From: Haliotis asinina
Taxonomy: Eukaryota > Mollusca > Gastropoda > Lepetellida > Haliotidae
Direction of reading: 5' to 3'
Assembly (NCBI RefSeq): GCF_037392515.1
Contig: NC_090281.1
Location: forward strand, 64,501-128,500
DNA length: 64,000 nt
The translations under genes and the position numbers were made by a program. The notes under the pieces were generated by a model that was given only the letters and a program-made list of their open reading frames with translations, was not told where the DNA came from and ran no database searches. This document shows, piece by piece, positions 43,686 through 55,358 of the stretch (position 1 is its first letter; each line of letters begins with the position of its first letter).

Positions 43686-44560
43686 TGATGCGCGTCGTTA
43701 TATAATGGAACGTTTATTCGAATGCACAGTATACCTTGGCACATCCACATTGTCAAGGTATTACCGACCCCTTTTACACCTTTGGTTTCTGATGCTGAAG
43801 TAACAGCTAAGGAAAGATGCGCGCCAGATCCCCAATTCTACCAGCCACACGCACAAGTACAGTTACATAATGCCGCGCATTCCTTGATTAAAAGACGTTC
43901 CTCGAATGCATATTATAACCTGGCATAGACGCACTTTCAAGGGCTTTCAGGTGCGTTTGAAACATTAAATGTTGGATGATTGATCGTGAAATTATAGGTG
44001 CCTTAACACTGACGGGAGACGTGCGCCAGACCCCCGACTTTACCCGCCATCAGCAGTTGCATAATGACGCGCATGGCTTGAATGTCTGAGGTGACACGAA
44101 TACACGTCACACCTTGGCACAACCGCACTTTCAAGGGCTTTCCGATGCATTTTAAATCTTTCATTTTGGATGAAGGATAATGAAATAATAGCTGGCGGGA
44201 GGTACGCGCCAGATCTCCGTTTTACCCTACCAGTCGCACAAGAACAGTTACGTAATGACGCGCATTGCCTGATTATCTCATGTTCCTCGAACGCCCGTTA
44301 TAATTTGGCAGAGCCGCACTTTCAAGGGCTTTCAGATGCATGTTAAACATTCAATTTTGGATGGCGGATAGTGAAATTATAGCTGCCGTAACACTGACGG
44401 GAGACGAGCGCCGGATCCCCGACTACTTTACCCGCCATTGGCGCAAATGCATTTACATAATGGCGCGCATTGCTTGACTCTCAGACGCGACTCGAATGCA
44501 CATTACACCTTGGCAGAACCGCACTTTCAAGGGCTTTCCACCACCGTAAAAGTTTATATA
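43686..44560. repeat. ~190-205-bp satellite-like repeat, ~5 copies
   Basis: CGCACTTTCAAGGGCTTTC recurs near 43930, 44124, 44315 and 44520 (spacing 191-205 bp), a diverged copy precedes it (about 43740), and each unit carries CGCGCATTGC(C/T)TGA and GCCAGA(C/T)C(C/T)CC. Copies are strongly diverged, suggesting age. Confidence 0.85.
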
Positions 44561-46440
44561 TTAAGACCACAGGCGTTGCTTTTATGGCTTTATTCCAGTT
44601 CGTTGCAACTTTAGCTCTGTCACGTATATTGATTCCTGTGTAGAGCGAATGTCTAATGTTGCACACCAGCATGTTGCACATTTCCAGAATCCCACATGAA
44701 TCACCTTGCAAATGCTTTGTAGTTGTAAATATTAACGACGCCGGTATAGCCGGTGAACAGATTCATCTAAATTCCGCCAATCTATATCACCTGCGGTATT
44801 TGTTGCATTTCGCTCATTAATACCCATGTAGCTCCACCACTAAATGCGCAACGTGTGCGTTTTATACACTGTCTGACACACACTTTAACTGGCTTTCAAA
44901 CGCAGTATAGAAATGCATTTTCTAAGGTGAATCGTAAGAGTGGTTGCCATTACATCGTGACCGGACTATGGTGGCATGATGACTACTGTGATATAGAAGA
45001 ATTGAAGTTCAACAAAATTACACAAACCATCATGTCGGAGATTCAATCTGGACTGGTTACCAGGGGCACCATTAGAATCACGTTTGCATTTTTGGAGAGA
45101 GCGTTGGATCGGGTTTCCAACCATGTATAACATGCATAGATGGCTTCCAAAATACAATGGCGCGAGCGACTTCCACCGGAGGCTGGGTGGAAGAAAAGTC
45201 TTCCACCGAGACTCCTGTGGAAGAAATTCAGACGGCCTAAAATCACGGAAACCTTAATTGCTCAGCTATAAATTTGCCAAAAAAGACGCGCAAGGGTCCC
45301 GCTATCCAATGACGTGCAGGATGCGCGTGTAAGGCGGCGAATGCAGCTCCCAAGGGAGCCGTGCTGCAATAGGTGATACAATCTGGGTGGGTGGTATCAG
45401 TGCCATCTATGTAGTTTAAAGCTCTATTGTATTTTTTATTCGTTCTTGTTCTAACTGACGTTATATTTCGCATATCTGTTTCAGTTGCAAACCGTCTGCA
45501 CTTCCTTTAATATATCCTTCTTCATATACGGCCGGATACAGCCCCATTCTGTTTGTCTATAATATAGTTTATAAATTAGTTTTTAATTATATGTCATTTA
45601 ATATTTGATTGATATGTAAGGTTTACTTTATCAGATATGTATATATGTTTTAAATTTAAATATCGGAAACATTCAACGTTAACACCATGGAGGCTCATTG
45701 ATGGTGGATATCCTTTTCTTCTTATGATTCGGCAAGTTTTATTCTCATGGCTTTTTTACCAGGATATTAAATTCTATTCGATTGGTGGGACTCTTTGTGA
45801 GATATACATCTGTAATTAATCTTTTGTCAGGTTTTATACCCTAATCTTCATCTAGAAATAACCTGGTGGGTAATCGTGTAATGTAATGTCTAACCTAGTT
45901 ACAAAGTTGCCTTGTGCTACTATTTTGCCCGCAACAGGTACAGGTTTTTTTCTCTGTGGAAATATAGGATATGAAAAGGCTGCCATTCTTAATAATTTTG
46001 GAAGAGAAGCCATTTTGATTAAAAACGATGTAAGGGCTGGTCAGTGTTATTCTAATTACCCATTCAAGCTCTGTAAAATCTGTTAGTGGCATTCGTTTGT
46101 ATACTCTATCTTTCAAGTATAAGACGTATCGGGTGTCTTCCTCAAGAGGGGAAATTGAAATCCTCTGTGTCTCCTTGATCACCGAGTGTTTCATTGTATG
46201 CCATTGTTTATATGATACTTTAGAAAATAGTTTCCAATATTTTTTCTTGTGGGTACCTCATGTATGAACCTCATGCCAATAAAATTGACGTGCTCGGTCA
46301 GGAAAATCTTGGTTAGAGATATAGTGTCTTCCACTGTCACTGTGACACCTTGCAGACTGGAGTATGTGTCACCTCCAAGGTGTGCGCGTGCATGACGTCA
46401 GTGATGGCGATCCCGAGGGATCTCGCGAGAGGAAGCATGT
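44561..46440. other. No gene recognised
   Basis: Mixed unique sequence. ORFs at 44855-45130 (+) and 45895-46194 (-) lack motifs. A small inverted pair CTTCCACCG/GTGGAAG occurs at 45169-45226. Confidence 0.45.
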
Positions 46441-46451
46441 TCCAAGATGGC

Positions 46452-46540
46452 GGCAGATGGACGGGACGGGACGGGACGGGACGAGGGAGGGAGGGAGGGA
46501 AGGGAAAAGGAGAGGGGAGTGGGAGAGGGAAGAGGACGGC
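46452..46540. repeat. Purine-rich simple repeat (GGGAC, GGGA)
   Basis: GACGGGACGGGACGGGAC followed by GAGGGAGGGAGGGAAGGG and related G-runs; several G tracts of three or more on +, so quadruplex formation is possible. Confidence 0.85.
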
Positions 46541-46613
46541 AAGGGAACTTAAATCGTTCAAGTGTTAAAGCTGGGTTTCGTAGGTCAAGTTTTCCGTTGG
46601 GGAGTATTTGGGT

Positions 46614-46629
46614 GGCCCTGAAAAGGGCC
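46614..46629 (-). terminator. Orphan histone-type 3' stem-loop
   Basis: On the - strand GGCCCTTTTCAGGGCC, followed by ACCCAAATA, an almost exact match to the animal histone mRNA 3' stem-loop and its ACCCA flank; AACGGAAAAC about 15 nt later could be the U7-pairing element. The sequence immediately upstream on the - strand does not encode a histone C-terminus. It may be the tail of a lost histone gene or of an element gene. Confidence 0.55.
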
Positions 46630-46670
46630 TAATGGCAGCTAGCATGGGATTGTGAGCAGTAGGAGTTGGG

Positions 46671-47000
46671 TTGTTGACGACGACAGTCGTAGCCGCTCCG
46701 GTGGTGTTAGGACTTGAATTAGCGGCTGTAGTGATGGGAACAGTTGGATCAGTGTTTAAATTCGTTGCTTGCAAATTGAATCATAAAGCAAAGAAACACG
46801 GTGAAATTAGAATACTTGCTCTATCAAAGCTAAACACGACAGAAGATCATGTTTCCACCGCACTCAATGACAACAAAATCTCAGAAGACGTGTTTCGTTT
46901 GATCATCAGCGAACTAGAAAAATACAACAAAATGAAGAATGAAATTAGATCAAACATTCATAAAACATATTCTATAAGCGATAACGGTAAAAAAAAGTAA
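46671..47000 (+). CDS. Membrane/coiled-coil protein C-terminus, mobile-element-associated family (uncertain)
   Basis: About 109 residues: a hydrophobic segment (VVAAPVVLGLELAAVVMGTVGSVF) followed by a charged helical part (KAKKHGEIRILALSKLNTTE, DHVSTALNDNKISEDVFRL, ISELEKYNKMKNEIRSNIHK) and a Lys-rich end. The pattern K-A-K-K-H ... L-N ... D-H-V-S-x-A-L-x-D is one I associate with a family recurring in invertebrate genomes, apparently within transposable elements; this is recollection, not proof. The true start is unknown and lies upstream, so it may be a 5'-truncated copy. A histone-type stem-loop lies 40 bp upstream on the opposite strand. Confidence 0.4.
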   Translation: MLTTTVVAAPVVLGLELAAVVMGTVGSVFKFVACKLNHKAKKHGEIRILALSKLNTTEDHVSTALNDNKISEDVFRLIISELEKYNKMKNEIRSNIHKTYSISDNGKKK

Positions 47001-47740
47001 ATGTAGCAAGGGATACAACAAGCCCGACAGGTATTTATCTCGAAAACCAACCGCATAATAGAAGATACACGTTAAACTGCTTCGCTGAAATCAGTATAGC
47101 AGTGAGGTCCTGCAGACAGCCGACTGAAAGTTACCACACCCCAGTGGAGACCCCCAGCCGACCGCAGGTCCTGCAACCCACCGCACCACCATCTGCTTAT
47201 TCAAACTATTATAGATTTGTTCACACCTATGTATAATAACGGAATTGTGGCAGGCTGAAGACATATTTTGTATTTATGCTGAGAATCTGATTATTAGGGC
47301 GCTCAAAAAATGGGGCATGGTAACAATCTATTGATTATTGTTATTAAAGAAGATCAGTTCAGGGAGGCTTTTTCAACTGAATTCATTGCTGATCATCTTT
47401 TACTTATATATGTTGAAATGTTCCTAAACGAATCCATAAGAAAAAAATACGTCGCTAATCCCATAATTGATTTCGTTACTCTGTATATAGACATTTGGGT
47501 AGTAAAGGGAATAGGCCTCCACTGTGAGCTTGCGTGAAAGGGAGACGGGTTGTGTCATTTTGGGTTCAGTGTTTGAAATAGGGGTCTAGATCTATGTTAT
47601 TGATATTAATTACTTATTTGTTTGAACTGGTCTCGTGAAATGATTACTTATACTACTGGATTTGTTTTGCTTTTAAAACTAAGGACTTTGTAGAATATGC
47701 CGAGGGATTTACAAAAGTTTCTGATAAACCGATTCTGTCC
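47001..47740. other. No gene recognised
   Basis: Unique sequence between the coiled-coil ORF and the LINE remnant; a 75-codon + ORF (47310-47537) has no motif. Confidence 0.45.
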
Positions 47741-47750
47741 AATAAATGTT

Positions 47751-49823
47751 TTATGGAGTGTAATCAAGGGTATGCCGTAGGGTGTTGTTCATAGTCATGA
47801 CTAATGTAGTGGTATAAACATGAGATAGTTTGATCGTCTCAACTGACGCGAGTTTGTGCCAAAAAGACAACATATTGACATAAATTTTTACATATAAAGG
47901 GGTTCTACATAATTCGCCATAAACCATAAAGTTTGGGTTGGATTTTCTAAGGCCCAAGGCAATTTCTACAAACTTTAAATGGACACTTTCAATAAGTTCT
48001 AGTTTCTCATGTCCCCATATTTCGGATCCGGATGTAAGGATTGGTGATATCATGACATCAAAAGCTGACATGATCTAGTTGTAGTTTAACATTTCATGCT
48101 TTCTTTAAGAGGCAATACATCACTTTTGTGGCATTTACTACCACTCGTTTAATGCCGGTAACCATTATTTTATTTCTATGGAATTCTATTCCTAAATAAA
48201 CATAGCTATCAACGATATTTAATTTCCATATTTAAATTCTAATCTTGATCTTTTAGCACCGAAAACAACGAGTTTTGTTTTTGATTAATTAACGTTTAAT
48301 TTCCAGTTTCGGCAATAATCATAAAATGAGTCTAACGATATTTGAAGATCTTCTTTTGTTCTTCCAAAAAGAACACTATTGTCACCATATAATAACACTA
48401 AAAGAATAAGAATACTCGTAGTTCATTTTCACGAAACACCTCTAATTTAACACCATCAAAGCCGAGTTCATACAGGTGATTTTCTAAATCGCTTTAAAAG
48501 ATTGAAAATAAGGGTGGGGACAAATATTCTCCCTGGCGAACATCTTTTTCACTAGGAACATAGCAAGAGGAATCACTGTTAAATTTTACAATTGATTTAA
48601 TGTTATCATAAATGTTTGTAATAAGCGTGACGGATTTGCCGTGAATTCCAATCTTCTGTATCTTCGTCCACAGACCAATTCTCCAAACAGTGTCAAATGC
48701 TTTTGTGAGGTCAATAGACGTGCAGAAGAGTTTATGTTTTTGAGTGGACATTATATTTGCAAGTATATGTAAAACAAACATGTTATCTATTGTTGTAAAG
48801 TTCTTTATGAATTCCGAAAGTCTGGCATTTAAAATACACGTGAAAAATTTTCCCACACAACTCAAGATGGTTATTGGTCTGTATGAATTGGGGTCATTTT
48901 GATCGCCATTATTATTGTATGTGGGTTTTATAATACCGATTAGCCATGATTCGGGAAGTTTCCCAGTTGAAAGTATAAGATTGAAGAAGTCGATGTAAAA
49001 CGGGGCAAGTATATCCACTGAGTCAATAATATAATCATTTTCAACATTATCTGTTCTACCTCTCTTCAATTTTGTAGTAGTACTCTTTATTTCTTCTAGA
49101 GTGATATCTTTATTCCATATGCTACAATCGAGATTAAAATCGTTTGTTTTTTTTCGTGTGTGGATTCATTTCCGTCGTCATTTTGGTCGTTGACATTCAA
49201 CGCTTTATAACAATCATAAAAGGAATCAATAGTAGGACAGTTTTCAGTCCCATTAAAGTGTCTATCTTTAAGGAAGTTCCAGTATTGTTTTGGCGATTTC
49301 TTTAAGTTATTTCTGAACGTTCTTTGGAGTGAGGTTTCATGGATTTGGATATATTTATCTATTTTGTTTTGGTAAGTTTTCGATTCTGTACTGAGTCTTT
49401 GAACATTGGAGTGGGTATTGGATTTTTTAACTCGGCGTTTAGCGTTTTTGAATCATCGTCTACAGTGTCTACATTCCTTACCGAACCAGGGTTTGTTTTT
49501 TTACGGTTGATATGGCGCGCAGGTGTTCTTGTACAGAATATTTCACGTGCGGCGTTAACTAGCACATTCGTGAGGCTATCCGAGAACATGTCTATAATGG
49601 ACAAATGTGCATGGTTGGATAACCAGCAATGTGCAAGATCTGTAAGTCTATATATTTCATTAATATCTATGTTTTGCCGATATTCAACTCTCTTTTCTAC
49701 GTTGTAATGTTTAGGGTTCGATATTGAATCTTTGTGAAGGTTTGGGGCTTGAGAGGGTGATTTCAAATTATCATTGAATACGTTGTAGTCAAGCCTTTGA
49801 TACAGTTTGGAGAAATGGTTCAT
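47751..49823 (-). pseudogene. LINE (non-LTR) reverse transcriptase, decayed and 5' truncated
   Basis: On the - strand, in order: an endonuclease-RT linker (49823-49359), reverse-transcriptase fingers and palm (49069-48494) with IIKPTYNNNGDQNDPNSYRP, FCTSIDLTKAFDTVWR (motif A, Asp kept) and VRQGEYLSPPLFSIF (motif B), a catalytic box degraded to YGDN near 48,385, and a thumb/C-terminal part (48071-47751) with PILTSGSEIWG. The apurinic-like endonuclease is absent, so the copy is 5' truncated near 49,823. Several frameshifts separate the parts. Clade within the Jockey/CR1 group is not certain. Confidence 0.85.
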
Positions 49824-49889
49824 GGATTAAAATGATTGTAGTAACATGAGCAGCTAATGTTTTAAGATAATGTACAATAGGTTTCAACA

Positions 49890-50160
49890 AATTAAATCCT
49901 GTGTAAGACATGGCCATTCTACTTCACTTCTCTTCCACTGTGATATTGGTGTCATATAGGGTCGAAATTCATCCCCTTTCTTATTTGCTCTCTACCTTAA
50001 TGACCTTGAAACCCTTTTTAATGTGAACACATGTAAATGTACTCGGTACTGTAATTTGTATTATTGAGGAACAACTTAGCATCTACATAAATTTATTAGC
50101 AGTGTCGTATGCAGATAACACTGTTTTGTTATCGGAATGTGCTGAGGAATGAAAGCATTA
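49890..50160 (+). pseudogene. Second LINE reverse-transcriptase fragment, opposite strand
   Basis: On + this reads NSSPFLFALYLNDLE, then after about 80 bp VSYADNTVLLSECAEE, which are motif B/C pieces of a non-LTR reverse transcriptase with the second catalytic Asp changed to Asn. Stops separate the pieces. Only about 90 residues of the palm survive. Confidence 0.7.
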
Positions 50161-51395
50161 TTTCGTCATGACTATACTTTGACGTCATATGTTATTATTA
50201 AAGGGTGGTATCTTCAACGGGTGAGTAATAAATGTCTATTTTAATGAAGAATGAGGATTATGATTTATGGATATACAACTTCTTTTATTCAGTGAGTGCG
50301 ACGTTTCGACATAGACACTAATGTTGTTGTCAAGCAAATGGTACCGGGTAATAAATTTGGAGGAATATATACATGAATAGTTGTTACAATCAATGAGAAG
50401 ATGAGTTGTTTATGCAATTAACGGGGTTGATGTACACAAACTGATGGGAAGCCAGAAGTTAATAACGAGTATGGTATAGGAGATTGGAAGCCAGTAGTGT
50501 GTTGTTGTAACAAGGTGGATTTAAGTACAGAATTATTTTAACTTCATCCACTCAACTTCTGAAATGTCTATCAAGGATGGCCATTGTAATACAGAAATAA
50601 ATCTTTCAACTTAAGTAAATAACTTTACTTATCTTCCTAAATGTGCCCAAATATGGTGTCCATGTTAACCCTGTTCTCTTTGTAATTTGAACCTCTGAGT
50701 GAGGCACGCCATCTATCATCCATAACATTACATTGCAGGTTTGCAAGTGTCGCGAAGGCTGCACTCGTGAAGCAGCAAAGCGATTTTGGCCTTCCCGGTC
50801 AAGAACCACATTGTCTCTGACCACAAGCTCAAACAGGTTGTCCTCTCTTTGTCTACATCCAAATTCGCCTACAGTCTAAAACATTTCAAGGTCTGTTGAC
50901 TGTTGATTATGCAATGAAAAACCATCTAAATGGTCCATCCCTTGTTTCAGGTGCTAATTAAAGGGTACCAATTAGAGAATACATTCTACAACAATAAGCC
51001 TATTATTCCCTGGCAAGGGTTCACTTTTATGACATGTAGTAAACCCTGTCCTGTAAGTCAGTGTGTCCGGTACACCTTTATTTAATCCATGATGTAATGT
51101 AGGTTTATGTAATTTGTGCTGGCCACACTAGGGGCAAATATAACATTAATATCAAATTTTGACTCTTAGGACAAGAAGGATACAGATGAGCGAAGTTATG
51201 CTAATATATAGAATTGATTCTTAGTTGATCGCATAGGATGACAAATAGGAAACACTTATGTGCACTTCAAACAGGGTCCCAACTTTAAAAGATGTGTCTC
51301 CACACACGTCAGATGCAGTTACATTAATTTGAATCACAAATGCATACTATCAAAATAAGGCTTAATCCTGCAGTTCTCATGAATAAATAGTATCA
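50161..51395. other. No gene; includes a Penelope-like terminal sequence candidate
   Basis: TGAGTGCGACGTTTCGACAT followed by TTGTTGTCAAGCAA (50291-50337) resembles sequences near the ends of Penelope-like elements. The rest (50340-51395) has only short motif-free ORFs. Confidence 0.35.
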
Positions 51396-52735
51396 ATGAT
51401 TCATCCATTCAAAGAGATGCTCCTGAAACACTTGAAGCAATCTTTTGAGGACAACACCCTGGTTGCTGATGTGAAGAAGGTCATTCGATCTGACTTGGAA
51501 TCCAGGCAAGTTTATTTTATTTCAAATTTTAATTGGATGACAAAAGAATGGCAAAATAAATAAATATAAAATACATAACACTTGTAAATGTTAACTATTC
51601 CTAAAATTGTAACAAGTGTATATAAACAATAAACATGTTATCAAGTTATCATGAAAACATATAATAAATCAACTAATTTCACAAAAATAATATGCCAACA
51701 AGTTTACAATAATTCAAACATCATTATATACATCATTGTAAGATTGGTTGGAAAATAAATTTATCAACAATACATTAGACAACAGCAATTTCAATAAACA
51801 ATAATTGGTGAAAATTTATTTTCAGGTATACAGGTACTGCACTAGATTACCTTCTAACAGCCTCAGCTGTGGACCCAAGGTTCAAAAGCATGCCTTATCT
51901 AGATGAAGCAGGAAGCCACAAGGTTTACCAGGCACTTCTAGACGCAGCCATTCAGTTCCACCAGTCTCAAGTTGAGGTAAATAACTTGGCATTATGAATA
52001 CCAATTTGAAATTACAACAAAACCAATGTGTCATAATTTTTTTATATAGTTTATTCAAAATCTACTATGACCATATCAAAAATATTTTTAGGTTCATGGG
52101 AGGATGGCAGAGGAAATATCATAGTTTTCAAACTTCATTGGTTTAATTTTCATCATGTTAGTTTGTAAAATAGTGGGAAATGTAACCATATATATTTGCA
52201 AATGAAAAATGAAATAGTGAAAATCCTAATTTGCAGGCTGTAAGAATCAAGACAGAACCAGGAGAGCAGTCTGGCCCAGCAATTCCCACTCTGCCTAGTA
52301 TGCCTACAACAAATCTTGAAAATGAAGAGTTACACCCCGAGGCAACAGAACCAGTGCTGAAAACAGAAAACAGAGAAGAAGCTCATTCTACTCTTAGTGA
52401 CCTCTTTGGTGATGTGTTTTTTGTCAAAGTTGAGGAGCGTCTGAGTGTATATGACAGACTGGATGCAGAAGTGAAATCCTACAGGAATGATAAGTTCCTT
52501 GTCCTTGAAGGGGACCCACTGCTGTGGTGGAGGGGGGAGGGAGGGAAAGTATCCCCTCTTAGCCAAGTATGCCAAGTGTTGTTTAAGTGTACCAGCAACA
52601 AGTGTGGCAAGTGAAAGGGTGTTTTCCACAGCAGGGGATATCGTTACTGTTCAGAGGGCATGTCTGAGCAGTAACAATGTTGACCAGCTAGTCTTCCTGG
52701 CCAAAAACATGATCATTCCAGATGATTTGCAGTGA
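51396..52735 (+). pseudogene. hAT-family (ZBED-like) transposase, spliced, 3' part, frameshifted
   Basis: Three exons: 51396-51505 (MIHPFKEMLLKHLKQSF), 51826-51976 (YTGTALDYLLTASAVDPRF) and 52237-52735. Junctions join in frame; the first intron uses a GC donor (CCAG|GCAAGT) with acceptor TTTTCAG, the second GT-AG. The third exon has an acidic linker (EPGEQSGPAIPTLPS), DPLLWW, and after a frameshift in the G-run at about 52527-52545 the hAT dimerisation domain (YPLLAKYAKCCLSVPATSVA, SERVFSTAGDIVT, NNVDQLVFLAKN). The N-terminal BED finger and catalytic Asp region are missing. hAT domains with introns are found both in transposons and in domesticated ZBED genes. Confidence 0.85.
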
Positions 52736-53254
52736 ATCTGTAACAGTGACTTTGTGGGATGTTAACATATTTGTTGTTTTGAGTTAATGTTAACATTAGC
52801 AGCCAGGTAGGCTCATACTAGGCTGGTAGACAAAACCTTTTGATTTTATCCTGAATAGGTGTATTTTGACTTTTAGTCTTCCTGGTCAGTGGCAAAGACC
52901 ATGATGGTCTCAGATGGTTTGTACTTTACCAGTGAATCTGTAACAGTGAATCTCTTATTTGTTTATTTTGAGTTACTGTTGACTCAACTTGACTGTTCGA
53001 CATTGGTAGGCTAGGCTGATGGCCAAAGCCTTATGCTGAATATCCTCATATTGTGATATTACTGAAGGTCAGTGAAGGACTGTGACTAGGACTGACTACA
53101 TGTATGTTAAACACTTTGTACTTTGGATTCTAGTCATTCCTTGGTTTACATTGCTGTTATTTATATTTTACTTTCTGCAACAGACTAACAGTTTTCAAAT
53201 TAAAGTGAAACTAGTCAAACTAAAACATTTTTTACTTGTTTATCAACTTTATGT
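52736..53254. other. hAT 3' region, no gene
   Basis: Follows the hAT stop; includes a diverged internal duplication (AGTCTTCCTGG(C/T)CA and CCAGTGAATCTGTAACAGTGA occurring twice). Confidence 0.5.
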
Positions 53255-53340
53255 GAATCGAATCGAAAAGAATCGAATCGAGTTCTAATAATCGATAATC
53301 GAATCGAATCGAAGAGTGAGTGAATCGTGACACCCCTAAA
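53255..53340. mobile_element. (AATCG)n run and probable hAT right terminus
   Basis: Repeats of GAATC/AATCG end in GTGACACCCCTAA (53327-53339), which resembles the inverted terminus of hAT elements. No matching left terminus was seen upstream of 51396, so the element is truncated. Confidence 0.55.
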
Positions 53341-53999
53341 TACGTCAATTAGCCTATGTACATTAGCCTGAAAGAACTCTAGCACAACAAAAGATTAGTG
53401 AAATACTAGTAGTTCAGTCTATATGCTTTTGGGTACCATTGGGTACATGAGAAACTGAAAACAGCAGCAGCAAAATCCTTCCTAAATGTCCAAACCTTTC
53501 CAAGCCTTGTAAATATCATCTTTTCAACTTTGGAAATTTTTGGAAATATTATATTTTCAAATTGTAAATTTTTGCAAATCATCGTTTGTTTTTTTTTCTC
53601 TTGTGTAGCATGATGGTGATTAGATTGCCCTGATCAATGTAGAGCAAGAGAGGTGTCAGAGTTAACAGTTGAGAATTCACAGGTTGGAATTCAGAGGTAA
53701 AGTGCTCTCGCTAACTGCCAGGTCTCTTACTGGCTGGCTGTTGACTACACTGTATGTGAATATGCTGTAATTATTATTACCAGAAATGGATGAGGATAAA
53801 GCAATGCCGGTGGAAGAAACATTGAATAACAGCATAATAAGCTTTCGTATATATATCGCTGAAAGAAATGTGCAGGTTAGAATGTGGTAAGTGTTGGACA
53901 GCTGAAAACTTTCAGGAAGTGTTGTAGACTTGGTATCCAACCATTTTGATTGTGTTGCATAATACCGTCTGTATATTCCGATATGTTCATCAACTCCTC
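53341..53999. other. No gene recognised
   Basis: Unique AT-rich sequence between the hAT terminus and a - strand integrase tail. Confidence 0.45.
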
Positions 54000-54150
54000 T
54001 CAAGCAAACACTTTCGGCAGTCCGTCTTTCAAGTAGTACAAATTCAGTTTGTGGTCTTTGATTTTGAATCGGTCAACATTGTAGGTTTTCATGCAACACA
54101 TCGGCTTGGTGGCACGTCTTCTGCTGTCTCATTCATACTCACCCAGTTTG
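54000..54150 (-). pseudogene. Polinton integrase C-terminal tail (second Polinton group)
   Basis: The - strand reads YNVDRFKIKDHKLNLYYL and KDGLPK, closely matching the integrase C-terminus at 62429-63397 (YNIDKVDMKADEPNLYYL, RDGPGR), with a stop at 54000-54002. The matching GEYE/DSRR region is readable upstream in a shifted frame. Only this tail remains; a third copy of the same group. Confidence 0.75.
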
Positions 54151-54464
54151 TAAAAGTACCTTCAAAAAGTCGAGGCACCCGTAGCGAGCCACGTCCTCGT
54201 GGTGGGTGCTGGGTAACGCCAAGAGCTCGCTCAAAACACCACTTTGGCCCTGACTTCGCCTAGGCGGGTGGTCGAATAGGCACGGTTCGGCCAATGGGCT
54301 GGTCATGCCAAGCCCCTTCCATGGACTGTGTATGTGTCATTGCACAAATATTATTTGGAATTGTTTGAAGTTTCTTGGCACTACTACTGATCTCTAACTT
54401 TTTGGATTGTGAAATATGATAATATGAACTTTGCCTAGAGTCTTGTGCCCGAAGATGGTGGCTC
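54151..54464 (+). other. Probable 5' untranslated region of a LINE
   Basis: GC-richer sequence just upstream of a LINE ORF1 start; no coding frame recognised. Confidence 0.35.
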
Positions 54465-55165
54465 ATGGGCCAATCTGGTGGATCAATTATTTATAATTCT
54501 TCTGCTGGAGCATATCATCCCCCCATTAAAAGAAACAAGCGTCAACTTGACAATGATGATGATGAACTGCGACCGTCTATTCCGACCGTTGAATACTGGC
54601 CACGATTTCTAGTGATCGAGACTCTTGACAAATCACCTTTGAAATTAAACACATTTACGGTATCTAAGGTATACATGGCATCGCAGGTGAGGTACGAAAT
54701 GTCAGACGACTGCGTTCAGGTTCCCTACTTGTAGAATGTAGCAGGAAACAGCAATCAACCAACCTGTTGTCAACTGAACTCTTCGTTGGAGTCCAGGTTT
54801 CAGTTACTCCACACAAGACTCTGAACACGAGCAAAGGCATTGTTAGAGACCGAGATCACTTGTTTGCAAATATGACTGAGTTTGACATCGTATCAGAAGT
54901 GAAAGATCAAGATGTGACTTTTGTTAAAAGATTTACAACTCGGATAAACTCAGAAACAAAACCTACTAACACATATCTCTTCCACTTCTCTTCTCCAAGT
55001 ATTCCAAAATCAGTAAGAGCAGGATATTGTAATATCAGTGTTGATACTTACATCCCCAACCCGCTTAGGTGTTTTAAATGTCAGATGTATGGACACGGTG
55101 TAAATACTTGCACATTGTCTGTTGTGTGTGCTCACTGTGGTCGACCTAACATTAGCTACATTTAA
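54465..55165 (+). pseudogene. LINE ORF1 (Gag-like, CCHC) of an RNase H-bearing LINE
   Basis: Starts MGQSGGSIIYNSSAGAYHPP, with PTVEYWPRFLVIETLD marking the ORF1 core. A stop/frameshift at about 54732 separates the second part (54767-55165: TPHKTLNTSKGIVRDRDHLF, TNTYLFHF, TYIPNPLRCFKC). The C-terminal zinc knuckle CFKCQMYGHGVNTC is intact and the next one begins (CAHCG) before the frame ends. ORF1 binds the element RNA. The downstream ORF2 is represented only by its RNase H domain at 56.5 kb, with a Tc1 element between. Confidence 0.75.
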
Positions 55166-55358
55166 AAAATCAGAAAATAATGAATTACAATACAAACAAG
55201 AATATAATGTTCCCAGAAATTATTGAGAAAATCTCAGTTTTTTTTCTAATGATGCTAAGATTGGAAAAAGGGCTTTCACTATGCACTAAGCATACTAAAT
55301 AAAGGAGACAAGTCTTGAAGGCTTAGAACGCAGCTCATTACGTCAAGAGTTATCTCCC

